Positions 17,529-26,846 of a stretch of 64,000 nucleotides of DNA are shown in pieces (position 1 is the stretch's first letter; each line of letters begins with the position of its first letter). Where the stretch lies: the NCBI RefSeq assembly GCF_024347075.1, contig NZ_AP024900.1, positions 558,001 through 622,000 of the forward strand, read 5' to 3'. Made by a program: the position numbers and the translations under genes. The notes beneath the pieces were generated by a model. It was not told the origin of the DNA. It did no database searches and saw only the letters and a program-made list of their open reading frames with translations. This stretch comes from Vibrio rarus (lineage in GTDB: Bacteria > Pseudomonadota > Gammaproteobacteria > Enterobacterales > Vibrionaceae).

Positions 17529-18256
17529 GTAAGGGAACGATATTATTCTTATTAATTTTGTCAGTAGTATTTGGCTTAGGTGCAGTTATGGTCGCCAAAC
17601 AGTGGATGGAAGGCCAAACTCAACCGCAAGTTAAAGTTGAAACAGTAGAAAGGACACCAACAGTTATTGCCGCTGTGGATATAGCCGAGGGCACGGTGAT
17701 AGAGGAAAAACATCTGACGAAGAAACAACTCGAGTCAGCATGGCAAAACTCTAATCAAGTGAAAGATTATTCTGAACTTATAGGTATGGTTGCCAAATCC
17801 CCAGTGTTTCAAGGTGAATTAATTCATAAGTCTCACTTTGGTGGGCCTAACGAAGGTGCCAGCCTTGCGGTATTGATTCCAGAAAATAAACGAGCCATCA
17901 CTATTCGTGTCAATGATGTGGTGGGGGTGGCTGGGTTTTTATTACCTGGAAATAAAGTGGATATCTTAAATACGGTAAACAATCGAACCAAAACCGTGTT
18001 AAAAAACATTCGAGTTTTAGCCGTAGATCAAACGGCTAAAACTAATGAAAACAAACCTATTATTGTACGAGCGGTGACTCTAGAGGTGACGCCTCGTGAA
18101 GCAGAAAAACTGCTGTCTGAAAATAGTCGAGGAGCAATACAGCTTGCACTTAGAAACCCACAAGCTATCGATCCACCCGTTAGAAAGTACGTAGCTCCTC
18201 CAAGTGTCACTATTATCAAGGGCACAAATCAATCTAACGTTCGCGTAAATAATTGA
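17525..18256 (+). CDS. cpaB: Flp pilus assembly protein CpaB (RcpC)
   Basis: A 243-residue periplasmic protein anchored by an N-terminal helix (about 4-22). It has a SAF domain (PTVIAAVDIAEGTVIEEKHL, about 45-64 onward) and the RcpC/CpaB domain (AITIRVNDVVGVAGFLLPGN, about 122-141). CpaB links the inner-membrane machine to the secretin channel and stabilises the secretin. It overlaps the upstream ATPase gene by four bases and precedes the secretin gene. Confidence 0.9.
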   Translation: MSKGTILFLLILSVVFGLGAVMVAKQWMEGQTQPQVKVETVERTPTVIAAVDIAEGTVIEEKHLTKKQLESAWQNSNQVKDYSELIGMVAKSPVFQGELIHKSHFGGPNEGASLAVLIPENKRAITIRVNDVVGVAGFLLPGNKVDILNTVNNRTKTVLKNIRVLAVDQTAKTNENKPIIVRAVTLEVTPREAEKLLSENSRGAIQLALRNPQAIDPPVRKYVAPPSVTIIKGTNQSNVRVNN

Positions 18257-18264
18257 GGCTTATC

Positions 18265-19728
18265 ATGAAACGGATTTTTGTAATATTTGCTTTGATTGCC
18301 TTGCTCGTTCCTTCGGTTCAAGCATCAACGCAATCCGGAAAGACAATAACTATACCTCATCACAAATCGACGCATGTGAAAATTTCGGGAAAGGCGAAAA
18401 AAGTCTCACTTGGGGATCCCGCAGTATTGGATATTGTGATGCTCAAGGCCGATGAGTTGTTTTTGATTGGCAAAAAATTAGGTTCAACCAATTTGTCAGC
18501 ATGGGATGCTCAAGGGCGCTTAATTGAATCTTTAAATATTGAAGTTACCCACGACTTAAATAGTCTTAAATCAAAACTTTATGAATTTCTTCCTGAAGAA
18601 ACTATTAAAGTGCATAGCGCTCAAGACAAGCTCATTCTCAGTGGTCTTGTGAGCAGTCAGGAAAAAATGAACATTGCTGTGAAAGTGGCACAAACCTTTT
18701 CTGGTGGGCAGGCAGTCAATGCTTCTGATGGCAATGCAGGGCAAGCAGAATCAGGTGTCATTAACTTAATGACTATAGGGGGGGCTCAGCAGGTAATGCT
18801 TGAGGTGACGGTTGCTGAGGTGCAACGTTCATTGGTTAGACGTTTTGATTCTAATTTTCGTTTCTTTCAGCAAAGTGGGGATTTCACTTGGGGCTTAACC
18901 AGTGCAGGTGGCGGAATAGGTGAGTCTGGAGGGAGTATTTTACCCATAATTGATGCTGTTGGTGCCAACGACTTTGGTTTACTTGGCGGATTGGTAGATA
19001 GCAATACATTGTTTACTTTTGCGTTAGATATAGCCAAGGAAAACGGTGTTGCCAAGGTATTAGCTGAGCCAAATTTAACCACCTTAAGTGGCTCTGAAGC
19101 GAAGTTTTTGGCTGGTGGAGAGTTTCCCATTCCTATTCCTAGTGATGATGGCATTGGCATTGAGTATAAAGAATATGGTGTCAGTGTGCATTTCACTCCT
19201 GTTGTATTGAGTGATCAAAAAATCAATCTAGAACTTGCCGTTGATGTTAGTGAAGTGGCCGCTTCAGGGGCTTTATCATATAACCCAGGAGAAGTGAATG
19301 CTGCTTATATAGTACCGCCTCTAACCAAGCGTAGTGCTTCTTCTACAATAGAATTGGCGGATGGTCAAACCATAGGTATTGCCGGTTTACTTAATGAAAA
19401 TAGCCGTGATGTGGTTAATGAAATGCCAGGTATTGGGGATGTGCCCGTATTAGGTAACTTATTTAAAAGTAAGCAATATGTTTCTGGTGAAACTGAGTTG
19501 GTTATCTTAGTAACCCCAAGGCTCGCTAAGCCAGTAGATAGAGACAAAATTGCCCTGCCAACAGACGCTTTCGTTGAGCCAACGGATATGGAGTTTTACT
19601 TGATAGGTAAATCCTCATATATAGATAATGAAAGAGTAAAGCCAAAACAGCCACAAAATTCAACAGAACGTGTACAGGCACCTGTAGGTGCAGGTGGTTC
19701 AGAAGGTCAGTTTGGACATTCCTTATAA
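18265..19728 (+). CDS. rcpA: Tad secretin RcpA/CpaC
   Basis: This is the outer-membrane secretin through which the Flp pilus leaves the cell, 487 residues. It has a signal peptide (MKRIFVIFALIALLVPSVQA), an N-terminal T2SS/T3SS-type domain around residues 27-90, and the secretin core with LAEPNLTTLSGSEAKFLAGG, ending in ELVILVTPRLAKPV. The frame starts with a TTG at 18253, but the signal peptide and TGAGG ribosome-binding sequence fit the ATG at 18265. A seven-G run (18778-18784) lies inside the coding region. Confidence 0.92.
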   Translation: MKRIFVIFALIALLVPSVQASTQSGKTITIPHHKSTHVKISGKAKKVSLGDPAVLDIVMLKADELFLIGKKLGSTNLSAWDAQGRLIESLNIEVTHDLNSLKSKLYEFLPEETIKVHSAQDKLILSGLVSSQEKMNIAVKVAQTFSGGQAVNASDGNAGQAESGVINLMTIGGAQQVMLEVTVAEVQRSLVRRFDSNFRFFQQSGDFTWGLTSAGGGIGESGGSILPIIDAVGANDFGLLGGLVDSNTLFTFALDIAKENGVAKVLAEPNLTTLSGSEAKFLAGGEFPIPIPSDDGIGIEYKEYGVSVHFTPVVLSDQKINLELAVDVSEVAASGALSYNPGEVNAAYIVPPLTKRSASSTIELADGQTIGIAGLLNENSRDVVNEMPGIGDVPVLGNLFKSKQYVSGETELVILVTPRLAKPVDRDKIALPTDAFVEPTDMEFYLIGKSSYIDNERVKPKQPQNSTERVQAPVGAGGSEGQFGHSL

Positions 19729-19744
19729 GCGCAAGGAGCAAATT

Positions 19745-19984
19745 ATGAACATTAAAGTATGCTTAGTTTTGTTGTCTACCTTTGGCTTGGTTGCTTGTTC
19801 TAACAATCAACCACTAGGTACTGCGATGACCCTAGTTAAAAATGAACAAATATATAACCCTCAGGCAACCGAGGAAAATAAAGGGGTGATTCCTGAGGGC
19901 AGTGGCGAACGTTCGCAGTCTGCAATTAAGGGCTATAATAAAGGAAGCAGTAAAGACATCTCTATTACAGGTTTTAACCTATAG
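19745..19984 (+). CDS. Small lipoprotein in the RcpB/CpaD position
   Basis: A 79-residue predicted lipoprotein with signal peptide and lipobox LVAC (MNIKVCLVLLSTFGLVAC), followed by a polar 60-residue tail without a recognisable domain. An AAGGAGC ribosome-binding site fits this ATG; an upstream in-frame start at 19688 lies inside rcpA and is unlikely. In other Tad loci the gene after the secretin encodes the larger pilotin-like RcpB/CpaD. This miniature protein may be its functional replacement, which is inference from position only. Confidence 0.75.
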   Translation: MNIKVCLVLLSTFGLVACSNNQPLGTAMTLVKNEQIYNPQATEENKGVIPEGSGERSQSAIKGYNKGSSKDISITGFNL

Positions 19985-20006
19985 AGTCAGTATTCAGGGG
20001 GTTCGT

Positions 20007-21263
20007 ATGCAAGGATGCAATAGGAACAGACAAAAGCAATCTGGTCTTGTCATTATCATTTTCACCATAGCCTTAACTGTTTTGTTAGGTTTTGCTGCAT
20101 TAGCTATTGATATGAACCACGTTGTTTTAAATAAAGCACGCTTGCAAAATAGTGTGGATGCAGCCGCGTTGGCCGCAGCTGTTGTGGCAGATGCAGGTAG
20201 TGATACTAAAGATATTGCAAACGCCACACTGGATGCTTTGAAAACGTATGCTTCTTCTTCAGGGAACTCTGAAATAGAAGTGACGCAAAATAAACAGTTT
20301 TCAAGTACCGGTGCGTCACTATCTTTGCCTTTATCTGATAGCGCTACATTATCTATTCAATTTTCAAATGATCCCACCGTGTTTCCTCAAGCTTCATTTT
20401 CTTTAAACGGCGCTGGTGGTGAAGCCAATGATATCTATATCCGAGTACAAGTTTCAGGTGTTGAACTGCAAGGTTTCTTTGTCAGTTTATTTGGCATCGA
20501 AAAGTCTGTATCAGCAAGTGCGGTAGCCGGTCCAAGCTCCTCGGTGGAGGAGTTATGTAACTTGGTGCCAATGGCAGCCTGCGCCATTAATAATAGCGAT
20601 GATAAATTTGGTGGTTATAAAGAAGGTCAGCTACAAACGCTAAAGTCCTCTGATTGGAAAAAAAGCGAACTAGGCTCCCCTGGGAATTTTGGCTTACTGA
20701 ATTTTGGCGATAATGGAAAAGGCGACATTGATGAGCAATTGGCAGGGGGCTACGAAGGTTGCTTAGAAGATGGTATTGCTCATGGTGCAACCGGTAATAA
20801 AGTGGGCGTTGTTAAAAATGGTCTAAATACTCGGTTTGGTGATTCAAGTAGCTCTGAATACCCCCCTGATATCTTAACCACCAGTGGGGAAGTGACTACT
20901 GATGATGCGGATAATGTGTTGTCCTCTACGTTCACTTATAGTGATTATGTTACCGAAACATCAAGTGCTAATTTTGAACCTGTGGAGGGGGGGGAAGCAG
21001 GAAGGAGAATGTTACAGATTCCTATTATTGATTGTGAAAATGGTATAGGTAATGGTAACAATTATGAGGCTCCGGTAGTTACGATAGGGTGTTTTTTTCT
21101 TACATCTAAAGCCCCTCAAAGTAATGGTAATGATGATCAAATCATCTATGGAGAGTTTGTTTCTGGTTGCAGAGTTAATAATGCTTCATTTGGATTAACC
21201 CCCAGCAATACAGGAGCTTATAAAATACAGTTGTACCAAGATCCCAATAGCGAAGGAGTGTAG
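20007..21263 (+). CDS. tadG: TadG-like minor pilin / pilus-assembly protein
   Basis: A 418-residue protein with a single N-terminal hydrophobic helix (about 12-34). It is followed by the TadE/G-like signature AIDMNHVVLNKARLQNSVDA and a long, Gly/Asp/Ser-rich extracellular region with several cysteines (for example LCNLVPMAACA). TadG proteins act in Flp pilus assembly or anchoring. The start at 20007 follows CAGGGGG; the frame continues further upstream but there it overlaps the lipoprotein gene. A run of eight G (20987-20994) in the C-terminal half could slip and shift the frame. Confidence 0.83.
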   Translation: MQGCNRNRQKQSGLVIIIFTIALTVLLGFAALAIDMNHVVLNKARLQNSVDAAALAAAVVADAGSDTKDIANATLDALKTYASSSGNSEIEVTQNKQFSSTGASLSLPLSDSATLSIQFSNDPTVFPQASFSLNGAGGEANDIYIRVQVSGVELQGFFVSLFGIEKSVSASAVAGPSSSVEELCNLVPMAACAINNSDDKFGGYKEGQLQTLKSSDWKKSELGSPGNFGLLNFGDNGKGDIDEQLAGGYEGCLEDGIAHGATGNKVGVVKNGLNTRFGDSSSSEYPPDILTTSGEVTTDDADNVLSSTFTYSDYVTETSSANFEPVEGGEAGRRMLQIPIIDCENGIGNGNNYEAPVVTIGCFFLTSKAPQSNGNDDQIIYGEFVSGCRVNNASFGLTPSNTGAYKIQLYQDPNSEGV

Positions 21264-21265
21264 TT

Positions 21266-21694
21266 ATGATTTCCTTGCGTAAAAGTAAAGGGTTAGCCGC
21301 TATAGAAATGTTGATTGTTTTGCCTGTATTGCTGCTGTTACTAGGGGCGATTGTAGAAATAGGTAGAATGTTTATACATTACACGACCTTAAATAAAGCA
21401 TTGCAAAATGGGGCTCGCTCAGCGGTATCTGAAACATATGGAACGGAGAGATTAAGTGCGATTGCCAGTGACGACGACATTCAACATATCGTAGTGTATG
21501 GCAACACAATGAGCGCAACGGAGACAACCTTACCAGGTTTGAAAACCTCTGATATTAGCATAGCGACAACAGCGGATTACGTCACAGTATCGGCAAATTA
21601 TAATTACTCCCCTATATTTACTACTATCCCAATTATTGGCGGTGCATTTAATGTAACGATGAAAGCTTCATCAATTATGAGAACATCGCCATGA
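21266..21694 (+). CDS. tadE: TadE-family pseudopilin
   Basis: A 142-residue protein with the TadE pattern: a short basic leader, KGLAAIEMLIVLPVLLLLLG (glutamate at the pseudopilin +5-like position), IGRMFIHYTTLNKALQNGAR, and a beta-rich C-terminal domain. TadE proteins are processed by TadV and act as minor pilus components. It starts two bases after tadG and overlaps tadF by four bases. Confidence 0.85.
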   Translation: MISLRKSKGLAAIEMLIVLPVLLLLLGAIVEIGRMFIHYTTLNKALQNGARSAVSETYGTERLSAIASDDDIQHIVVYGNTMSATETTLPGLKTSDISIATTADYVTVSANYNYSPIFTTIPIIGGAFNVTMKASSIMRTSP

Positions 21695-22197
21695 TGGGGA
21701 AATCGAGGTATGTAAAAGGACTCTCTATTATTGAGTTTACGATAGTCTCGACAGTTTTACTTTTGTTGCTGTTTGGCATCTTAGAACTATCGCGTTTTGT
21801 CTTTTCGTTGCAAATGCTTAATGAAGTGACAAGAAAAGCGGCAAGGTTAGCCGCTGTATGTGAAGTTGAGCAAGGGAGTGTTATTCCAAGTTTATCCTCA
21901 ATTACATCAGTTGCTCCTGATGGTTATAAAGAGAACATGTTAAAAATTGACTATTTGGACCAGCAAGGGAACGTTATCTATTCAGGTACTGGAGCAATTA
22001 CAAATGATGAGTTCCTCGATATAAAGTTTATCCGAGCAAAAATAGAAGGGTTTAATTTTGGCTTCTCATTATTGCCTAGCCTTCTAACGGATAGTGTCAG
22101 TATTCCAAGTTTTGAAACTATTTTGCCAGCAGAAAGTTTAGGGATTTATAGGCCAGAGAGTGATGGTAGCGTGCCAAGCAGTCCTAACTGCAAGTAG
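21691..22197 (+). CDS. tadF: TadF/TadE-like pseudopilin
   Basis: A 168-residue protein with the same architecture as the preceding TadE: a basic leader, KGLSIIEFTIVSTVLLLLLF with the conserved glutamate, then LNEVTRKAARLAAVC. It is the second TadE-like pseudopilin and so occupies the TadF role. The start ATG (21691) overlaps the tadE stop; a second ATG follows immediately at 21694. Confidence 0.8.
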   Translation: MMGKSRYVKGLSIIEFTIVSTVLLLLLFGILELSRFVFSLQMLNEVTRKAARLAAVCEVEQGSVIPSLSSITSVAPDGYKENMLKIDYLDQQGNVIYSGTGAITNDEFLDIKFIRAKIEGFNFGFSLLPSLLTDSVSIPSFETILPAESLGIYRPESDGSVPSSPNCK

Positions 22198-22229
22198 TAA
22201 AATCAAAACATAATTAGGAACAGGGAAGT

Positions 22230-23444
22230 ATGAGCGAAGTAGTGCAAATGAATGCAGAAGACAATTTTAGATTAACGCTCAAAAGTCAGGTAGCGGTATG
22301 GCTGATTTATTCGAGTGATGGTTTTAAATTACACATGGAGTCAGAGTTAAAAAAGTGTACTAATGTGTCGGTTGATTTGATTCCGCTGTCTGATTTTTCT
22401 TCACATACCATCAAAGATAAACCTGCCCCTGATCTTATTTTTATTCAGGCTGGTGGTGATTGGTCGAAAAAACTCAGCGAACTGTATGCCAATAGCGTTG
22501 TTTTACAAAATAGTAACTCTTCTTTAGTGGTTTTTGGCGATGAAAGTAATAACTTTGATTTAAAAGTAGCGTTAAGAATTGGCGCGTCAGATTTTTTGTC
22601 AGAATCCATACACCTGCAAGGTATCGCATCAATTCTTACTGCTGTCTCTGAAGAGAAATTAGCCAGTTTAGACTTAGCTGAGTTGCATGTTTTTGTGAAT
22701 AGCAAAGGGGGAAGTGGCGCCTCTACGGTATCTATGAATACAGCCATTGAACTGTCAAAGAACCCAGCAAATAAAGTTCTGTATTTAGATTTAGATGTTC
22801 AATTTGGGGCGATTCAAGATTACTTAGATTTAAAACCTCAATATGGCTTACACGATATTATAGATGCCGCTTCAGACTTGGATGAGATATCGTTACAAAC
22901 TTTGGTTTCTAGTCACTCTTCAGGTTTGTTTTTTCTTAACTTTCAGCAAATGCATCCCATAGAGAATGAACTGAAAGCTCGAAGTTTGCATACCATTATC
23001 CCATTACTTAGAGAGCACTATACACATATAGTGGCTGATTTATCTCGGGGCATTGAAGCCAACTATAGCTCGTTAATTTCCCAGGCGACGAAAGTGTTTT
23101 TTATCGCTCAGCAAAACTACGTTTCCATCAAAAATACCAACGATATGCTTGGTGTTGTGGAGTTAGAGTTTGGTTTATCTAAAGAGCAAGTCGAAGTTGT
23201 AGTTAATCGATACGACAAGAAACAGCATTTAAAAATAACCGATATAGAAGAGGCGTTAGGTGCTATACGAGTCCATGTTTTTCCAAATGATTATAAAGTC
23301 GTTAATGAAAGTTCAAATTTAGGGAAACCTTTCTCTTTGAGTAAAAAGAAATCACCTGTTAGTGAAGCGGTGACAAGACTCGCGTCATCTATTACTCCTC
23401 TACCAGAAGAGAAAAAAGGTTGGTTGGGTAAAATTTTTGGATGA
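22230..23444 (+). CDS. tadZ: TadZ/CpaE localisation ATPase
   Basis: A 404-residue protein with an N-terminal receiver-like domain (about 20-130) lacking an obvious phosphoacceptor environment. A MinD/ParA-type ATPase domain with the deviant Walker A SKGGSGAST (158-166) follows. TadZ/CpaE proteins sit at the pole and nucleate assembly of the pilus machine. Its place just before tadA is the standard Tad order. Confidence 0.9.
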   Translation: MSEVVQMNAEDNFRLTLKSQVAVWLIYSSDGFKLHMESELKKCTNVSVDLIPLSDFSSHTIKDKPAPDLIFIQAGGDWSKKLSELYANSVVLQNSNSSLVVFGDESNNFDLKVALRIGASDFLSESIHLQGIASILTAVSEEKLASLDLAELHVFVNSKGGSGASTVSMNTAIELSKNPANKVLYLDLDVQFGAIQDYLDLKPQYGLHDIIDAASDLDEISLQTLVSSHSSGLFFLNFQQMHPIENELKARSLHTIIPLLREHYTHIVADLSRGIEANYSSLISQATKVFFIAQQNYVSIKNTNDMLGVVELEFGLSKEQVEVVVNRYDKKQHLKITDIEEALGAIRVHVFPNDYKVVNESSNLGKPFSLSKKKSPVSEAVTRLASSITPLPEEKKGWLGKIFG

Positions 23445-23458
23445 TTACAGGGTGAGTT

Positions 23459-24907
23459 ATGTTTTTTAAAAGGAAGAATATTAATCCAGATTTTGAGCGT
23501 AAAGCTCGGGATGTTTCTTTATCAGAAAAGGCGGCAGAGCAACCAAAAGAGCCGGCTCCTACTGTGCAAAAGAAAGTGGTTCAACAAGAGAATATTGTAA
23601 GTAAAGAAACACCAACAGAGTCAACTAAGCACTTAAAACAAGAACTCGATGTTAAGCACTATTTTCATAGGAAGTTGTTAGAGACATTGGATTTAGGTGT
23701 GCTATCAAATCTCGAAGAAGGCCGAGCGAAGAAAGAGTTACAAGAAGCACTTCATCAACTGATGAACGATGATAAAACGCACCCCGTGAGTTTAGAAGGT
23801 AGAAAGCGTGTCATTAAACAGATTGAGGATGAAGTGTTTGGCTTAGGGCCTTTAGAGCCATTGCTTCACGATAAAAGTGTCTCCGATATCTTGGTTAATG
23901 GTCCTAAAAATGTCTATGTGGAAAGGTTTGGTAAATTAGAAAGAACCCCCCATACATTTTTAGATGAGAAACATTTACGTAATATCATTGATCGCATTGT
24001 TAGTCAGGTTGGACGTCGAATAGATGAAGCATCACCAATGGTAGATGCTCGCTTGAAAGATGGCTCACGTGTGAATGCCATCATTCAACCTTTGGCGATT
24101 GATGGGGCATCAGTTTCCATTCGTAGATTTGCTGTAGACCGTCTAAATATGGAGAACATGCTGGAGTTTAACTCCTTGTCACCTCAGATGGCTAAGTTTA
24201 TTGAAGCTGCAGTAAAGGGCGAGCTAAACATCTTAATATCGGGTGGTACCGGTTCGGGTAAAACAACGACTCTCAATATATTTTCTTCTTTTATTCCCAG
24301 CGATAAACGCATAGTGACCATAGAAGATTCAGCTGAACTACAACTTCAGCAACCTCACATCATCAGACTGGAAACTCGTCCAGCTAACCTTGAAGGGAAA
24401 GGAGAGATTAGTCAGCGTGACTTGGTGAAAAACTCCTTACGAATGCGACCTGATCGCATAGTTATTGGTGAGGTTCGTGGTTCCGAAGCCGTAGATATGT
24501 TAGCGGCGATGAACACCGGTCATGATGGTTCCCTTGCTACCATTCACGCCAACACCCCTCGCGATGCATTAAGTCGTGTTGAGAATATGTTTGCTATGGC
24601 AGGTTGGAATATGACCGCCAAGAATTTACGCTCACAAATTGCTTCTGCGATTCATGTAGTGGTGCAAATGGAGCGCCAAGAAGATGGTAAGCGCCGGATG
24701 GTCAGTATTTGTGAGATTAATGGTATGGAAGGGGACATTATCACTATGTCTGAGCTGTTTAAGTTCCAGCGACAGGGGGTTGATGAAGAGGGAAATATTA
24801 TTGGTGATTATATTTCCACCGGTATTGTGCCTGGGTGCCACGATAACTTGGTTAAACGTGGGTTAGATGTGCCGTTCGAACTCTTTAAAGCATCAACTTA
24901 TAAATAA
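23459..24907 (+). CDS. tadA: Tad pilus assembly ATPase TadA/CpaF
   Basis: A 482-residue secretion ATPase of the type II/IV superfamily. A low-complexity N-terminal tail (residues 1-60) precedes the CpaF domain, with Walker A GGTGSGKTT (262-270), the Asp-box region VTIEDSAELQL, Walker B DRIVIGEVRG and the His-box GHDGSLATIHAN. TadA powers both extension and retraction of Flp pili in characterised systems. It begins 14 bases after tadZ. Confidence 0.95.
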   Translation: MFFKRKNINPDFERKARDVSLSEKAAEQPKEPAPTVQKKVVQQENIVSKETPTESTKHLKQELDVKHYFHRKLLETLDLGVLSNLEEGRAKKELQEALHQLMNDDKTHPVSLEGRKRVIKQIEDEVFGLGPLEPLLHDKSVSDILVNGPKNVYVERFGKLERTPHTFLDEKHLRNIIDRIVSQVGRRIDEASPMVDARLKDGSRVNAIIQPLAIDGASVSIRRFAVDRLNMENMLEFNSLSPQMAKFIEAAVKGELNILISGGTGSGKTTTLNIFSSFIPSDKRIVTIEDSAELQLQQPHIIRLETRPANLEGKGEISQRDLVKNSLRMRPDRIVIGEVRGSEAVDMLAAMNTGHDGSLATIHANTPRDALSRVENMFAMAGWNMTAKNLRSQIASAIHVVVQMERQEDGKRRMVSICEINGMEGDIITMSELFKFQRQGVDEEGNIIGDYISTGIVPGCHDNLVKRGLDVPFELFKASTYK

Positions 24908-24918
24908 GGAAATATATC

Positions 24919-25884
24919 ATGGGTGATTTAGGCTTATTTTTGATCTTGTTGTTTTTTGCGGTTCTGTTTATTTCTCAGGCATTATTGCTTCCCGTCGCTG
25001 GGAGAAAAGCAAAGCATGGTGAGCTCACCAGTCGTTTAAAGCAGGCGCAAAAAAATTTAGATGAAGAAAGTTTAAACTTATTGCATGAGTATTATCTTAA
25101 AGAAATGACTCCTTTTGAAAGACAGATAATTAAAATATCTACTTTTGAAAAGCTAAAGAAAATGATTGATTTAGCAGGCATGTCGATATCATTAGGTAAG
25201 TTACTGAGTGGAACACTAATAGCAAGTTTGTTTGTAGCTATTATTTCGATTTCATTAGGACAGTTATGGTATATGAGTTTGGCTTTATTTCTCGGGGTTT
25301 GGGTTATTGTCTATTTATATATACAAAAGAAAATAACAACAAGGTTACATAAGTTTGAAGAACAATTACCTGAAGGTTTAGATATCATTAAGCGTGTTTT
25401 ACAGGCTGGACAACCAATAAATAAGGCATTTAAAGAGGTGGGTGAGGAAATGCCTGATCCTATAGGTGTTGAGTTTAAAAAAACCTTTAATTTACTTAAT
25501 TTTGGCTATGATATGCGATTGGCGATATTGCAGATGGTAGAAAGAACGCCAACGGTCTCTATGTTAGCTTTTTCTAGTGCTGTTATCCTGCAAAAGGAAA
25601 CAGGTGGTAATTTGACAGAAAACTTGGATAAAGTATCAAAGGTTTTACGGGCTAGGTTTAAACTGTCTAGAAAAATAAAAACATTATCTGCCGAGGCGAG
25701 ATTATCTTCATGGATACTTGTGCTGTCTCCTTTCGCTCTATATTTAATGACAATGGTAATCAACCCTGAACATGCAAATTTATTAATAACTGATCCTAGA
25801 GGAATAACAGCAATAAGTGTAGGTATTATTAGTCTAGCTGTTGGTTCATTATGGATTAGAAAAGTTGTTAATATAAAGGTGTAA
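24919..25884 (+). CDS. tadB: Tad inner-membrane platform protein TadB
   Basis: A 321-residue protein with an N-terminal helix, two central helices (about 92-134) and a C-terminal pair around a T2SF/GspF domain (FEEQLPEGLDIIKRVLQAGQ, about 150-169). TadB and TadC form the inner-membrane base on which TadA acts. It is followed by tadC after two bases. Confidence 0.9.
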   Translation: MGDLGLFLILLFFAVLFISQALLLPVAGRKAKHGELTSRLKQAQKNLDEESLNLLHEYYLKEMTPFERQIIKISTFEKLKKMIDLAGMSISLGKLLSGTLIASLFVAIISISLGQLWYMSLALFLGVWVIVYLYIQKKITTRLHKFEEQLPEGLDIIKRVLQAGQPINKAFKEVGEEMPDPIGVEFKKTFNLLNFGYDMRLAILQMVERTPTVSMLAFSSAVILQKETGGNLTENLDKVSKVLRARFKLSRKIKTLSAEARLSSWILVLSPFALYLMTMVINPEHANLLITDPRGITAISVGIISLAVGSLWIRKVVNIKV

Positions 25885-25886
25885 AT

Positions 25887-26831
25887 ATGGAATTTAATGA
25901 AATATTTAGAGAAATGGATGTTTTGACATTATTCACCAGAGACAATCTGTTTTTATTAATGGTGCTAATAGGGACTATGTTAGCGGTGTTAGCTATAGGG
26001 GTGCTAGTCTTAGGGTTTAACTCTCCATTAAAAAGAAAATTAAAGTCCATCCAAGGACATGATAGTGCGCCCGTTAGGCAAGAAAAGCTAAGTACAGCCT
26101 TAGGTAGTATGGCTCCAATAATGATCCCTAATAGCAAAAAAGAAAGGGATAGTATTCAATCTCATTTAACCCAAGCTGGATTTCATAGCTCTAATGCACT
26201 TTCTTTCTTTTATTCTTTAAAACTGATTACTATCTTAATTGGTCTGTTTCTTGGTGCGATAACTTACTTATTAATGCAAGGTTCTTCATATATGGCGGTC
26301 ATTATTATCGCTATTTTTTGGTGTGGTTTATTCGGGCCTAATATGGTTCTTGCTAAGCTAGTGGCTAATAGAAAAGATGAAATTAGAGCGGCAGTGCCAG
26401 ACGCATTGGATCTTTTGGTTGTATGTACAGAGTCGGGTCTTGGTTTTAATGCAGCATTGAAGCGTGTAGGTGATGAGTTGATGATAAGTCACCCAGAGTT
26501 TGCGGAAGAGCTTGATACGGTTTGTGCAAAAATTCAAGCCGGAGTAGAAATGCCTACAGCGTTTAAAGAGTTAGTTGATAGGACGGGTGTTGAGGACTTA
26601 ACAGGTTTAGTCAGCATGCTTTCTCATGCATCAAAGGTAGGTGGTAGTATTGCTCAAACATTAAGAGATTATACTGAAGATTATAGAGATAAAAGAACTC
26701 AAGCAGCAGAAGAAGTAGCAGCGAAAATCCCAACAAAAATGTTATTTCCAATGGTGCTCTTTATTTGGCCTTGCTTCTTTATTGTGGCGTTAGGCCCAGG
26801 GCTAATTACTTTGTTTGATGCGCTAAAATAA
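25887..26831 (+). CDS. tadC: Tad inner-membrane platform protein TadC
   Basis: A 314-residue partner of TadB with the same T2SF architecture: an N-terminal helix (about 20-45), helices near 105-155, AAVPDALDLLVVCTESGLGF in the cytoplasmic domain and a C-terminal helix. It lies two bases downstream of tadB and ten bases before the ATG codons of tadD. Confidence 0.9.
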   Translation: MEFNEIFREMDVLTLFTRDNLFLLMVLIGTMLAVLAIGVLVLGFNSPLKRKLKSIQGHDSAPVRQEKLSTALGSMAPIMIPNSKKERDSIQSHLTQAGFHSSNALSFFYSLKLITILIGLFLGAITYLLMQGSSYMAVIIIAIFWCGLFGPNMVLAKLVANRKDEIRAAVPDALDLLVVCTESGLGFNAALKRVGDELMISHPEFAEELDTVCAKIQAGVEMPTAFKELVDRTGVEDLTGLVSMLSHASKVGGSIAQTLRDYTEDYRDKRTQAAEEVAAKIPTKMLFPMVLFIWPCFFIVALGPGLITLFDALK

Positions 26832-26846
26832 TGAAGGAATATGACA

